A stretch of DNA of 64,000 nucleotides from Echinococcus granulosus (GCF_000524195.1 NW_020170386.1:1667949-1731948); one strand, 5' to 3'. Shown: positions 39,567 through 53,741, counted from the first letter of the stretch. Notes: generated by a model from the sequence alone, not told the origin. Translations and numbers: made by a program.

Positions 39567-42500
39567 ATGGCTCAAAAATCCGATTCATCGGAGAGCAATT
39601 GCATTCAAAGTTGCTCACGGACGCTCTACTCCCAACTCGAGTTCGATAACTTGTATCTAAAGCATGACAGAGGAAAACCGACTACATTTAGTCAGAAATC
39701 TGCTGTAATTTTAAGAAGAGTTCATCGGAGAGCTCGCTTTTCATACTGTGGAACAACTACGGACGAGGGTTTCTGCAAACTATTGTTGCGATGTTTCTAC
39801 AAATTCTTTGCTTGTGTTGAAATTTTGCGCTTCTACGATGTGAAGAATTGGTTAGCAAACGACCTTATTACCGGATTCACTATCGGAGTAATGCATGTTC
39901 CTCAAGGTACTGTACTTTTGCAACCTTGTTGATTTAACATTCTGTGAAATTTGCTAGTCTACAAAACTAACTGCATGGAAATTTCCAGTCCTTGATTTCG
40001 CCACGTAAAATGTCGCATCATGTTGGGGTAGGTTGCTGAAAGTGGAAATCTACATATTTCTGGCCATAGTACTCTAAGTTGTATTTTTGGTTCCAGTTTG
40101 CAATTTAAAATTATTATTTGATCGAGCTCTGCATTTTCTAATGTAAAACGCTAACCATTCTCTATATCAGGGTTCGAATTGAGGTAAGTCGGGAAGGAAA
40201 ATATGTGCTGTTTTAAATAATCAGGTAATTTCAGCACATAAACATTTTGACTACGTTAAGTCCGCCAAAATTGAGAAGATTTTGGTTATTATCAAGCCCG
40301 CAGTGCCATTGACGTACTCGCTTTGACGTTTTTCTACAATACACCTACTCTCCCATTGTAAAGAGTTCTAAACTATTCTGCCATTATTTGATCTCTGCTA
40401 ATTTTGTGAAAACTGCTCAATCCAATCGTTACTTTGTAGGGATGGCTTATGCGATGTTAGCTACACTGCCTCCTGTGTACGGACTCTACTGTTCAATGTG
40501 TGCATCATTTTTCTACTTTTTCTTGGGCACTTCAAGGCATCTCTCTTTGGGTATGTAATGTGCAGCTTCAGTTCCAATGAATTCTCCGTTTAATATCATA
40601 TTTATGTGTTTAGGTACTCTTGCGATCCTCAGTCTTCTTGTAGGTAGCTGCCTTGACCGCAAAGTACCTCAGTCTTTACTTCCGCGTAAGATACGATTTC
40701 ATTGTTCGTGCAAATGGATAAACTGATAAAAATATTTTCCAGCCCACTTCAGATTTAAGTTGCCTTTCCTAACGAAGGTTGCCTGCACAATGTTGTGGTG
40801 TTTCTTGTTATGTTAAATTTGTGGCCCAACTTACGGTTGCTGTATTTTTGTGCTGCTCCTCTCTTCTAATTGAATGTTAAAATCATTTTTTTTGTATTCG
40901 TAGGTGCTTTAAAACCATCCCCATTGGCATTTATGTTGCATGAAATAATTTAGTATGCTATATTTTTCTGTAGCGAACGAAACGAGTGGATCATCAGAAG
41001 GGAGCTTGTTATCCAAGGGTGATGGAGATAATGTTGTCAATCGCGTTTTTATGGCTTCCGCATTGGCCATGATCGTAGGAATCATGCAGGTTAGAATGTT
41101 GTTGTGCTATCCTTTTTACAAGAATCTCGAATACTTTTAGTGCATTGTCCGCTTTTCTCCCCTATTGGAGTACTTCAAAGAAATCAGTTTCTGATTTTCA
41201 TTTTTGTATAGCTTAGACTAGTCGCTTTTGTTATAACTTTTCTGCATGGCGTAAACGTCTTGAATGTAACTAATGCCTTAAACAATTGTAACTTACAACT
41301 CACCTAAAAGTTACAAGAAGGTTCTGATTGCATTGAGTGGTGACAACTTTTTCTTTACTGTGAATAATGAATAACTGTGCATAAATTGGCGTACAAAGAT
41401 ACATTTCATTTTATCATGCGAGTTTTACAAGGCGTCAGATTTCGCTTTATTTTTCTTTCAATGCTGATGGAACTCGTACACAACATATTTTTATCCGGTC
41501 GAAGGGTACAATTTAAGACATTTTTAGGAATTCCAGGGTTGAAGTCGCCTTTGTTTCAGGCTTGTATGCACACAATTCTTATTTTGATCCTGAGATATTC
41601 CACTTCCCTTACGTTTACTAACGCTAGATTCCCACTTTTGAGCGTTTATTATTAACTATTATTACAAAATGTGACGTCATCTTTTTGGAGCTGACAATTT
41701 AAATGTTGTCAGAAGCTCGTTGGTTTGATTCAGGTAAGTCTCAGTTGAATACCACAGTGGTACTCGGTGGTCATGTGTTGCGATGCTCTCTTCATGTCCT
41801 ATCTCCAATTTCGTTCGTGTTCATGCACAACATATTGAAAGCCTAACAGACTTTCAGAACCCCACAGTACATTTTATGGATATTCCAGCGGATCGTGAAA
41901 GCTTTTCAGCATTTATTCAATGGGTGAACTGGATGAAATGTTGATTTCAGCTCATAATGGGAATTTTGCGCCTTGGCTTTCTGACGCGCCTGTTGTCGCG
42001 CCCAATGCTCGCTGGTTTCACCGTTGGCTCCTCGGTATATGTGGGAATATCCCAACTCTTCGTGATATTTGGTCTTCGCCTGAAGAAGCACACCGGGATT
42101 TTCAATGCCCCTTTGGTATGTCACTGAACAAACAATAAGGTAGTTCCTTTTTTAAATCTGTCTAATTTTGTCCGATACTGAATTTGAATTTGAGATTTTA
42201 GGAAATTGGAGCTTTCAAGTGACCTTGAATAAAATGTAGTGGTTAATGAAGTACCGCTTCAACCGATGGACATACTCTTGCGTTCATTTTGATTACAAGT
42301 TAACTACTGGGTTTCGTGTTCATAACGGTGCCTAAATATTTTCCACTAAGACACTAATATTCGTATTTGGAGTTTCTCTTTACACCGGATCTGACCAACT
42401 GAATTTTATTCGATTCGTATTGCATTTTAGAATTTCTACAGTATTTGCGCTAGTTTGCCTAATGCAAATTGGGTTACCTTTGGCCTTTCCATTTCCTGCA

Positions 42501-45500
42501 TGGCTGTACTATACATATTCCAACTTTTTATAAACCCGCCACTGAGAAAGCGCATCAGGGTTCCGGTGCCCGTCGAGCTCCTGGTCGTACGTTTAAATGC
42601 TTCTTTTCATTCGTGCTATGGTTGCAGGTTTTGTACTTTTTTACTGGAGAGCTGTTTACTAGAATGTGTCATGAATCGGTGGTGTCAGTGCACCTGCCAG
42701 TGGCAGTGGCTTTGCGCACGCACTCCAAAGTGGGGTTTCGCATTCGCATGAAACATTAGTGGTATTTCGCACTAATTAGGCGAAAGCGAATTCAATGCGG
42801 TTTATAGGTGTTAATCTTGTTATCAACCAAATGCAAGTATTTTACATTTAGCGAAGCCGACGTCCATTTGATCCCTCAAGTATCACAAATTTAGCTTAAT
42901 GAGACTTCGTATTGACATTGAAAGTTGTATAGACAAGAAGTCATTTTGATAGCTAGTGACAAACATAAGGCACTTTTTTGCTCTAAACAATAAGCTTCCG
43001 CACTGTATTTCCATTCGTTTGATGATTACATGAGTTGTTGCAACTGTCGTTTAATATTTCATGCTCTCTAAATGGTACCCAACCATGAAGTCATAAGGGA
43101 ATACCAATTTCCCTGCCTTCAAAAGTTGCTTGATAAGTACAGTTTCTTCATGAATGTCTCGCTTACTCACGAATATCCGATCAAGCTCTTCTAATGCCTT
43201 ACCAACTTTTTTAAAATTATGCCGCGGATGGTTGTGACGGCAGAGCCTAGCGATGGCAAGCGTGCTCCCATCCGGGGGTTTGTAGCCTGACCGCGGATGG
43301 TTTACTCTACTGATAGCAGCAGGATGAATTCACTCATATCTATTAGCCGTATTCCTATTTACCGTTTCCTTTTAGTGTTTTTAAGTGCGATTTACTTTAT
43401 AGATTATTCTTGGTGGGATTACCTCGCACTATCTTCAGTTGAGCAAAATGTACGATGTTCGTGTTGTGGGCACCGTACCGACCGGGTAAATGAGATATTT
43501 TCATCATATTTACAAATATCGTTCTGGTAAATTTGGTCATTTGGTAATAGAATAATGCTACTACAATGGCCCAAATTATTGTGCTAAAAGCTCTTGCACT
43601 ATTTCCTTAGACTGCATCGTTGCGTACCGTAATGGACTATTATTTGGTCATTTTTGGGCTTTTAAAGTCACCATATACGGAAGCAACAGTTTCACCTTCA
43701 TATTAATAAACGTTACACCTCCCATTTCTGCTACTTTAGAAGATGTACATACATTTGTAATTTATGTAGCTGCTAAAACTAAGTCCGGCTGTATCGTGTG
43801 ACCCTGTGTAGGCAGAAATGGCGTTTTACTATTCGAACCTGTCCTCTAGCCTTATTCTCTACCATTACCGATAACCGATTCATCTAACCCACGCTTACTG
43901 TGGTTATGGCTTCACAATATATTAGAGTGTTCGACAAAATTTGCTGGTTGTTTTTATTAGACGACGACTGTGTGCGTTCATAGCAAAATTAAATGATTTG
44001 CTAGGGCTTCTCATTTAATGAAGGACTACAATGGTAGTGGTTATGGTCAGATTCTGTTTATTTGCAGGTTTCCAGAACCCACTGTACCGCGTCTTTCACT
44101 AGCTGGTGGAGTTATCGGCGATGCGTTTGTAATAGCTCTCATCGGCTTTTCCCTCTCATACTCTCTAGCCTCCTTCTATGCTCATAAGGAGGGCTATGAG
44201 GTGGATCCCAATCAGGTAGGCTCGTTTCGATTCCATTGTTGCTCTTTGTTTAGCTTACTTGAATGAAAAACGTTATGGATTTAAATCGACCTTTCGAATA
44301 AGATGAGCATGCTTCTTAAAAGTGGGGAATTGACAATAGCTAACAAGGATTCAATAGTTAATCGAACCCCCTCGATCAGTTCAATTGTTTGCTGGACTAA
44401 CAACATGAATTTTGATGCACAAGCTAACTTTAGTCGCGCATATATTTTGCAACTAGTTGCATTAGTTTCAGTAGTGTTTAAAACTCGCCTTGAGATTAGT
44501 CCACTAAATAAGTTGATTGAGAGGTTGAAAGACAAGTAATAGAATTATTGTCACCATGTCATTGACGCGACATCATTTCACAATGTACCAAAGCAGCTTT
44601 TATTAAGGTAGCACTCTTATCACCTCCACCAGTAGTTGGTATATAAAAGTACACATCCAAAGTGGGAGCCTGAAGACTGGCTGTTGGTGTTGGTGTGACA
44701 CTCAAATTCCAATCTGATTATTTTCCGAACTCGGGTTCAGCTATTTAGCTAGGAGTGGCTCATTAAAAATCCAAGCTTTGTTGGCAAAGAACAGCGTTAG
44801 TTCTTAAACTGGTTTGAATTTTTGAGTACAGGATAGATGTTTGACTCACCTTTGATGTGGTTCAACGAATGTTGCGGCTAAAGACTGAAAGCGTGAACGG
44901 CATGCTCAGATTGACTGATGGACCGCACAATATGTGTGTAATCAACCGTCAATTAACACCTTACGCAGGAGTTGATGGCCTACGGAATCACCAACATATC
45001 GGGTTCCTTCTTCACTACTTACCCGGTGGGTGCGTCGATCTCGAGGACTGCGCTGGTTACCACAATGGGCGGAAAGAGTCAAATTGTGGGACTTATCGCT
45101 TCAATTTTCGTTCTCTTGGTGGTTCTCTTTGCTGGACCTCTCTTCTATGATGTCCCAAACGTGAGTCGGATGCTCAGCGCCCTCAATCCTCTCTTCTTTT
45201 TCCCAATTCATGTCATACCTTTGCAATCCCCCCAGTAAATATCGGTAATGAGCAATCACTTTTTCATTTCAAAATAGTGCTGTCTCTCTGCTATTATCCT
45301 CGTGGCTCTGCGAGGTATGGTTGCTCAGTTGCTGGAGCTCCCAATTCTGTGGCGCTATTCCATCTGGGACTTCGTAAGTCAAACCCCTTTTTGGACTATT
45401 ATATCACTTTCCCCAGATTAACACAATGTTTATTCACGTCTCTTAACGATTTATATTCTTGTTATGTTTCAACTCGCGAGAAAATGACCGCCGATTGAGC

Positions 45501-48500
45501 GGGGAATGACACTATATTGTTGTTTTACAGCTGGAATTATTATCAGTGCTGAGCGGAATTCTCACGAATCTTGCAATAATGTTCCAAACCACGATCTGGT
45601 GCATTGCTCACTTGAACTGATAAGCAGTTTCTTTGTTTATTACCCTTGTATAACTGTAAAGGTACCTAGTGGCCACAATTTAGGAGACGCAGGGTCGTCC
45701 AAAGTAGCCGCGAAAGACATCCTGAGCTTGCAATGTGTTATTTTAACGTTTTACTGCCTTGGTAAAATAAAAAACTCGTTTAAGCTATCAAGCGGATGTT
45801 TTTAGTAGACAAATCTTTTGCAGAATAGGCCGTCATCCCATTCGGTGAGATACTCACCTATGCCTATTGCCCAGACTAAAAAGGTTATGCACGACGGCTT
45901 CTTTAACTTCAACAGCTCCTATTTTGATAATCTGCGGGAGGATTTTAATTAATTAATTATCACTTCAACCGATTTTTGTTTTATAGGCCTCCTGGGTGGT
46001 GACATTTACGGCCACGGTGTTCTTGGATGTACTTTATGGCCTGATCATCGGTGTCACCTTTTCCGCCCTCGTTGTCTTCGTTCGCTCACAATTTTCAAAG
46101 GCCTTCGCTATTGGCAGATTCGATAGCACCGAGTTTTTTAAGCCTACTAACGTATATGCCGCTGTGGGTTCATTTAGCTGCGCAACGCTATATGATCTTT
46201 TCTGCACTTTTACCGACTAGTTCTGTTTAAACAGTGTGCTGAAGACCCTAGGGTAAAGGTAATTCGATACGAAGGTGGTCTCTTCTATGCGGGAGCGGAG
46301 TTTTTCTTCTCCTCAGTCATCGACGCCACTGGCTTCGATCCCCGCCCCGTTGCATTTTGTAAAAAGAGGCTCGACACTGCAGTGAAGGAGGCTGACGCGG
46401 TATTGAGCTCGAAAGCCTCCGAGTATGATTCCGTTGCATTTGACCAGGAGGACATTCAGCTCTCCTCTCTGCCTTTGGAAGGTAGCTTCTTATTAAACTA
46501 CTAGAGCTGCCTTTTGCAGTGGGAGCATCTGGCTAAGCTTAATTATGTTACATTGCCTTTCGCATGTGGAGTTACAGCCTTGCTATCTGGCTTTCAGGGC
46601 CAGTGCTCGTAACTTTCAGCATCGTTTACTCAAACACAATGTTAGTCAAACGTTATAAATTTAATTATAGCGAAAGCATATACCCATCATTGCTTGCGTG
46701 GACGTGGTGCCTTTGCTTTGTTATTTACCAAGCTCATTCCATGACCTTATTGCATGAGCTGTGTGTTCACGCTAACCGCTGGGTCGGAGCACACGTATTT
46801 GGCATGAAGGTTCCAAACATGTGGTGTCGAATTTGCAGGGTGCAAAGTGAAAGAAAGCAGTATTTATTCCTGACTTTATTGGCCTTTAAACCGTATTGCT
46901 AGTTTTGATATTCTAATTCGTAATTCTTGTTAAAATTGTCTTTTTGTTATACACAGTAAACTCTGATGATTATGACCGCAGATTGGTGGTTGGAAGCCGC
47001 AAGACTTCGTTAGAAATATTTTTTAATCACTTGAGAATTAACAACTGGCGCTCAAAACGCGTCATGTTGCTCCGAATGGGAGGGCTCTCATGAAGACGTG
47101 CAGCATTATCCATTAAGATTATGCTTTGGATCATATTAGGAACTCCGAATTCCGATCATTGAGAATGTCGTGATTACATCGTTTTCTCGTCTATTCTGTT
47201 TTAATGCGAGAATGCAATAGCTCGCCGCCAAGTAAATATATTTGTACCACATAACAAGTAGTCTGTACCATTGATAGCCTTTTTTATCTTAAGACCTGAG
47301 CTTGTGGCAATGTTATTGAGAACATAGTTTTAACTAAGAACAAGCCTTTACGCTATTAATTTAGGCAATATCTTATTCTTTAGGTAAAGAATGTAGCATT
47401 TTAATAAATTACAACAAATTGCAATTTAAAGGATGGTTTGATTCTGAATTAATGTAAAAATTAGTCGAAGTTAGTGTAGCATCCCGGGACTTCCCCGAAG
47501 ACGAAAGAAGCCGTAATATTTGGAGAGAGCATACGTATTCGACAGAGAGAACGTATTTGGGCTACTGACATGACCCGAAAGCCTGTCCACCCGGCGTGGT
47601 ACAATGGCCAAGCCAAAAGTGACTCCTCACCAGAACCGAGAGTTAGCCAACATATTACACTAGCATGTTCCTTTCTTGCATTACTCAGAAGTGCAGCTGA
47701 ACGAGGGACAGTGCAGCAGAGATAGCCGATGTGGGTGTTTGTGTACCTGCGGCAACTGCAGGCGTTTCATGTCACATCCGGAGGCTATGAACAGGAAGCA
47801 GGAGGCGCTCAACCAACTCTCCGATCTCCTCGCTAGTGTTCCTCTCACTCATGTCATTCTTGACTGCTCCGCCTGGACTTTTGTCGATGTTGTCGGTGCC
47901 AACACTCTGCAAGCGGTAAGCCATCGATTCCTTTAGCTCTGGTCTTGACAGCAGCGTATCAATTAATGCTATTCTTCCCTTTCGTTTTTTTCTCTCAAAA
48001 GATGGTAGTCAGTCAAATCTTCCCATTTTGCGAAAAGCTCGATGCTATCTAGTTGGTCCCAATATCTTTTCTCGATTCCGTAATGTCGCTTTCTTCCTTA
48101 GTAGATTGATAGGAAACACAAACACTTGTATACTTATTTTGCCATAAATTCTTTTAAATCGACCTTTTCACTTTGCGGCACTGTCCGATTACTTCAAATG
48201 AATTAGAATGACCAGGCAAAAGTAGTAGAATAGTGCCTAATTATTTGGCTGACTATCTTAACTTCTATGCGACACTTCATTGAGTGATCATTGACAATAC
48301 AGATCTGGGTCAAAAATTTGGTTCTTCCAATGTGTTTAGTCAAGGGAACATGCATGAAGCCGTAAAATTCATCTCACTAAGGTAACAGATCGAGACCATG
48401 TGTAAGAAACAATTTGAAAAGAATATGTGGGAACTCACATTAGCTAAAACTGACGCATTTGGTCACCGCAGTAGCCCACCCATACAGCTCTGGTTGGTAA

Positions 48501-49214
48501 TGCAGTCTGATCGCATTTCATTTTTAGCTAATTTCTGATTACAATGAGGTTGGGGTCAAGGTTTACCTCGCGTCGCCCTCAAGTGAGAACCTGTCTCAAC
48601 TTTCAAGCCTATTAACTTTTCATTTTGAGTGTCACCCTTCAACACTGAGTTCGGTCTTTGCCATTTATTTCCTCAACAAGACTTCTCATTTGTTATATCT
48701 AATTTAGATTGACTAAATGGAATTAGGTGCCTTGCAGTCAATTGTAGATTTAGTTACCCTGGCCTACAATTTTAATCGTAGAAACCACGATGTATGTTCT
48801 TCCCTTTAGCCAATGATGTTGAAGGCCGTATTAGGTTAAAAGACGATAACTGTGGTTCTCTAGTCGTTTCATTCCTTATCTTGCTTTATTGAATAATTCC
48901 CACTGATTTTTCAACTTTGCTTTGTATCTTGAAATTATTTTGGTGATGCAACTAACGCTCAGAATTCTTTATGCTAAGCAGGTTGTTGTAAGTGCCATCA
49001 GTTTCTCGGCTCATTAGAGTTATTATTGTTAGGAGGTTACGCTCCTAAACCGTGTTTCAATGCATTAACATCATATGTGTTGCACTCTTTGGCAGGAACA
49101 GTTCACAAGTCCTTGATACGCTCTGGCTTGTTTGAGAAATTTGATCATTCCATCGTCTTTGTCAGCGTGTACGACGCCTACGCTTCTTTACAACAACTAC
49201 ATCAACATATCTAG
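39567..49214 (+). CDS. SLC26/SulP family anion transporter with STAS domain
   Basis: Fifteen exons join in phase to 767 aa: 39567-39906, 40440-40550, 40614-40685, 40974-41089, 41951-42115, 42431-42586, 43403-43485, 44068-44215, 44969-45160, 45278-45373, 45987-46163, 46235-46481, 47689-47915, 48528-48582, 49096-49214. SLC26 proteins are plasma-membrane exchangers or channels for sulfate, chloride, bicarbonate and similar anions. Exons 1-2 join to [24 protein letters not shown] and then [11 protein letters not shown], the SulP signature; a Cys stands where the pattern expects a small residue. An NETS glycosylation sequon opens exon 4, in the loop where family members are often glycosylated. Exons 5-11 supply the later membrane spans, including [21 protein letters not shown] and [13 protein letters not shown]. 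Exons 11-15 form the STAS domain. The 83-bp exon 7 (RVVGTVPTG) was found by phase and homology. Which SLC26 member it is cannot be told. Confidence 0.9.
46235..49214 (+). other. STAS domain of the SLC26 protein, exons 12-15
   Basis: This is the cytoplasmic regulatory domain (residues of about 545-767). It starts [18 protein letters not shown], has a long intervening segment as in animal SLC26, then [22 protein letters not shown] (the conserved core strand and helix) and [11 protein letters not shown]. The end is [20 protein letters not shown]. Exon 13 contains six cysteines between residues 643 and 658 (47712-47759). Exon 14 is only 55 bp and uses donor TCAA|gtgaga. No PDZ-type tail is evident at the final QHI. 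Confidence 0.82.
47477..47640 (-). repeat. Dispersed repeat, copy A
   Basis: Read on the minus strand this matches the copies near 53.4-54.2 kb: a GTACC..CCGGGTGG block, then a TTCGGGTCATGTCAGTAGCCC block, then CGTCTTCGGGGAAGTCCCGGGATGCTA. It lies in SLC26 intron 12, just before the STAS exon at 47689. No coding capacity is seen, so it is probably a short non-autonomous element. Confidence 0.6.
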
Positions 49215-49752
49215 GTCGATCATGGCGGCTGGACCATCGTAGTCAGTTTGATACTTAAATAACTCATATTTAATCCCACCTAACTTTTGGATTAATCAAC
49301 TTTAACGAAAGTGCTTCAAATTTGTATAAATTATAGTAATACTTGTTCATTAGCTTTTTTGACATGTATGTCACTGTGTCAATAACACAAGGCGAACAAC
49401 GGGATCTGTCTAACCCTCTTTTTTACTTTGTTGCTCATATCGGAATTCAGGTGAAAAGTGGCGATAGATTGTGCTCAATTATCCTGCACGTAAAATCAGG
49501 CTATGCTAAGTCCAGGTAGCCACCTGTCAGCAGTGTGCTTTATTGTCATTAACAAAATATGCGGTAACTCTGGAGGTCTTCGTGTCTGCCGGTCCGCCTT
49601 GCCTAGTTCCTTAGTGATTTCACAGGCCCTTGTTGATCCGCTAAAGGGTACTACACCACTAAGGACGGAGACGGAAGCATTGGTTTAGATATTTTGCCTT
49701 TGTAAGCTTGTATGCTATTTGGGTCATTAGTTCCAAGATTGTCATTCAATAG

Positions 49753-49758
49753 AATAAA
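49753..49758 (+). other. Candidate poly(A) signal for the SLC26 gene
   Basis: AATAAA lies 539 bp beyond the SLC26 stop codon; position is the only support. Confidence 0.4.
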
Positions 49759-52700
49759 AGTGCAAGTTTGGAAACTCAGAGTCGATACGGAGGGCGAATC
49801 ATATCAAGTCATGGGGAGTGGCTTAAGCATCTGTAGGTAAGTTGTGTAGACTCGCCCAGAGATGACTCATCCAGTAAATTGGGGGATGTGATATGAAACC
49901 ATCCATTTGGACTTCATGCGCAGCACGTTTCCAACAGCTCTGCAAAAAACTTTGTTTATCAACTCAAAAATAGAGGGAAATTTGCCACCTACTGAACCTG
50001 TGTGCAGGTTTCGATCAATGTTAGGAGGGCATATGTATAAGAGCACCCCAAGATGTTGGTGGTGGTGCACAAGACTGGCAACCATAGTGGCATGCCGGTC
50101 AAAATTCGCAACCAGTGTATTCACTATCGGTCGCACATTACACAGTTTCAAAATGTCATTTCCAAAACAAGAAGTAGATTATCTGCACCGGTTAATCTAA
50201 GTAGAAAGCACTACACTGTTAAATAGATGCGCTTTGTGAAAGAAACCTCAATAAAATCATGCACTGAATTCACAATGAGTAAGGATTTACGTAGTCCATT
50301 TACTAACAAATCAGAGATAAAAGTGATGGCCTTTTAAATTATTTTTTTGTTGCTCTGATAGTGCGTGGTGTCGGTGGCGCGAAATAGATCGTAAATAGAG
50401 GCTTAATTTTTTTGTACAAGTAATTCTGAGCTAATAAGACCGTCCGCAGAGTGAATGGGAGTAGGTAATTCGGTAAGTAAATAGGGTTTGCTTTAACTTT
50501 CTTTCAAACTGGAGACGTATCATGAAAAAGGGAGCCTGAATGAAGTGTCTAGCCACTCTGTAAATGTGTCCTAACGAGTAACAAATATCAGATCGGGACA
50601 TTAGACAATGGTACAACGATTGATTGGGATTTTTGATCCCAAATAATACAAAGTCCGTCTAGCTACAATTTCGAGATGTGGACGTTTCGTGATTTACTGC
50701 AGGAATCTAGTGCCTTCCACTTACAAGATGTTTGAATTCCTTGTATTTAATGAAGAATTAGGCTTATTTTTTTAAAAAGGCAGTTCCACCAAAGTATGTT
50801 ACGTTATTTACCGATTGGTTACATGAATAGCATAATTGTTATTTTTTAATTCAATAACCTGCCGATTACGTGCATGCGTACTGTCATGCGAAAGTTTACG
50901 CGTTGCCACATCGAGAAATGGGTGTGATCACAAAAATGGTGGATTTGAGCAATTTAAAGAAACGGACGAAGTACCATAAGAGTGGAGCTCGCCCTCTAGG
51001 TGGCGAATGGAAGATGAAAAAACGGGGTTGTGTGAGATGAATAGGGTAGAATAGAGGGCAAAGCCAAATGTCAAGGATGGAAATAGTGAATAAGACCTCG
51101 GTGGAAGACTGATTCTCATTTATTTAACATCCTCTTCACTTCACTGGTGTCCAAATTCTTTCTGAGGTGATGGGAGGCACAGCAGCGTCGCTGCATCAAG
51201 ACTATCCACGTGAACGCGGGAGTGCACTGTTGACTATGAGTAAACGAAGCGGTAGACTGCGGTTTTCCGTAATACTCAGGATCGTCGAGCGATTGGCATC
51301 AAATGTCAATGTGACCGCTAAATCGTGCTTAACCCGGGTCAGCTCCACCAAACCTGTCGGGCTTTTTGGAGACGAATCCACACATATCCGTGCAGCTAAA
51401 ATAGACTGACAAAATGTTTCGACTTGCTCAAGGAGAAATTTCCCAACTTTCATTTGCACATTTCCACCTTACCCTGGTAACAGCAATGCTTAGCGACTCT
51501 ACCCAACTGTAATTCTCACGCTCATACGCCATTCAACTGGGCCAATTCTCCCATCAACTTGCGGGTGCACTTCTTGTCGCGGCTTCCTCCGCCTTCCCAT
51601 CCTTTTTTCCTCTCTCATATCTTTGGATGACAAAGCCAAGCTCTCCTGTCGTTTCATTCCCCCTGTTAATGGGGAAGCTGTGCCTCATATTTTCCTTCCC
51701 CCCATGTGCACACACCATTCAACCGAGGCACCTTTACCCGAGCAAAATATTTGGTCAACAGTGCCATTCATCGGTCTTCTCCATCTTCATTCCTACGTCC
51801 CTCTTTTTTTAACTCTCTCGCACATGCACCCTCACAACCAGGATAATTTCCTTACCTTCTAACCAGCTGCGCCTCCCATGGGCTCCCTCTCTCTATCCCA
51901 CTCTCCTCTCACCATCGCCCTCACTCTCTCACAAACACCTCGATAAAACGCGGCAAATCCATAGTTCTTTGACTTGCCTCTCATTCTTCTTACCCTCTTT
52001 GTTTTTTGCTCACTTCACATAATAACGAAGCACACCTCATTTCACTTTAATGGTTAATTAGGGGTCGCATAGGATTTGAATAATGGTAGAGACACGGCGG
52101 ATATGAGCAATGGTGCTCAAAAGAAGGGGTATGGACGGAAACGAGTTAGCGTTTGAAATTACAGAAATTCGAACCTAGCCTTACAATTCTGAGTCTTTGC
52201 GATCCCAACTCTTCCAGTCAATCGTCTTCGCCACTTTCCACGGAGTGGAAAATGCCAATAGGTTAGTACAACTTTTCCACCTTTTCAGTTAAGAAATCAA
52301 AACTGAATGCGATCGAAGACCAATCTCAGAGAAGTCGCAACTATAGGGGAGTGAGTGAGAACTTATTGCTCGTAGCCTTGTGCTAATGAAGAAGGAAACT
52401 TTCACCGGGATTAAGGTGAAATTTAAGACCATAAATGCATTGGATAATTTGTGGCACAGTAGAGGAGTCTACATATGGATGAGTTTATTAACTCAAATTA
52501 ATGTAATCAACAGTTCTATGAAAGAACTATGAGGACAAGCTCTTACTTCCATTTTGCGAACACAAAGATATCAGAATATCAAATGATTTTGCTACATTTT
52601 TGGCACTATTTAAAGCGTTTTTAGCAAGCGCACAATCGCAGAGAAATACTCTGTATAGACTGCTAACGATTTGACGTCTAATCATCATATAATTTAATCC

Positions 52701-53454
52701 TATGGTTTTGTATTTTGTAGTAACTTGCCTTGTTTTCCTACACAGACCCCTGAGTTCCAGCAAGCGTAACTTTCGCTCGAGTTTGTGGCATTCGGGCCAC
52801 GTTGGTAGCCTACCAACCCTACAGCGTGTTGGTAACAGATGTTTTCCGCAGTACTTTGGCTCTGTACTTCGTGGAAGACTCAGAGAGCTACATTACTATA
52901 TAAAAAATGAGTAAATAAAACTAGTATCTAAATGCAATTTCTTTTTATTAGAAATTTGATGAACAAGTTGATTAAAGCGTATTTACTTGATGGCGTAACG
53001 CTCCTACTCTAATCTAACGAACTTCAGCGTTTCTATATATTTATTTATTTCCCTTTTATCAGGGCACTAAGAATATAGTGTTTAAGCAACTCCTATGGCA
53101 TTCACGAGTTTTATCACCATGGCAGTAGATTCACAAATTTGTTGAAATTCTAGCAGGCCCTTAATTTAGGTGAATCAAGTAGAGGCAGCTCCAATAGCAA
53201 ACAACTTCTCCATCGGACTGAAAATGTATGCACAAACGAATAGGTGTTTAATATAAATGCAATTATAGCATAAAAAGTGAATTTTTGATTTGGAAACGAT
53301 ATTCCGATCCTGCTGATGGATTAACATAATGATTTTTCAGATTCGTGCGAGAGCCGCTGTTAGGACGGCAAAGAAACATTCCTCTCTAGGAGGCCAATGT
53401 AACACATTAATTGTTCATTAAACTCTCAATTTTGGTAATGGTTCACTTAGGGGC

Positions 53455-53581
53455 TCCGTTATTGCACATCCACCGGGCGGGCTGGTCTCTGGGCCACGTC
53501 AGTGGCTCCAAGCCCTACTGTAGGCCCATAATGCATATTTTAATCGAGCCTTATATCTCTCTTCGTCTTCAGGGAAGTTTT
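53455..53581 (+). repeat. Dispersed repeat, copy B (diverged)
   Basis: The blocks CACCGGGCGGGCTGG, GGGCCACGTCAGTGGC and CTCTTCGTCTTCAGGGAAG appear in the same order and spacing as in copies C and D, with more substitutions. Confidence 0.55.
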
Positions 53582-53741
53582 AAAGCGCTGTACCTATACA
53601 ATTTCCAATCCATTGGCTATTTTTTTGGTGAACTTTCTTGCCAATTTTGGGGTTAATAAGGGAAAACTTGAAGTCCTTACTGTAATACGATGGTGGTTTA
53701 TCCCTCAGTTGTAGTGAAGCGCCACTTTTGTACTTTGAATT

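Noticed and set aside
40165..40185. ggttcgaattg box, B-box-like
   Set aside because: The flanking bases do not pair as a T-stem and no A-box lies at the right distance upstream.
41668..41680. CRE-like TGACGTCA (also near 20388 and within an exon near 33752)
   Set aside because: Eight-base palindromes of this kind occur by chance in 64 kb, and the positions are intronic or exonic without promoter context.
51167..51459. Overlapping open frames on both strands (80 and 85 aa)
   Set aside because: They are mutual shadows, no family resemblance was seen and no splice context supports either.
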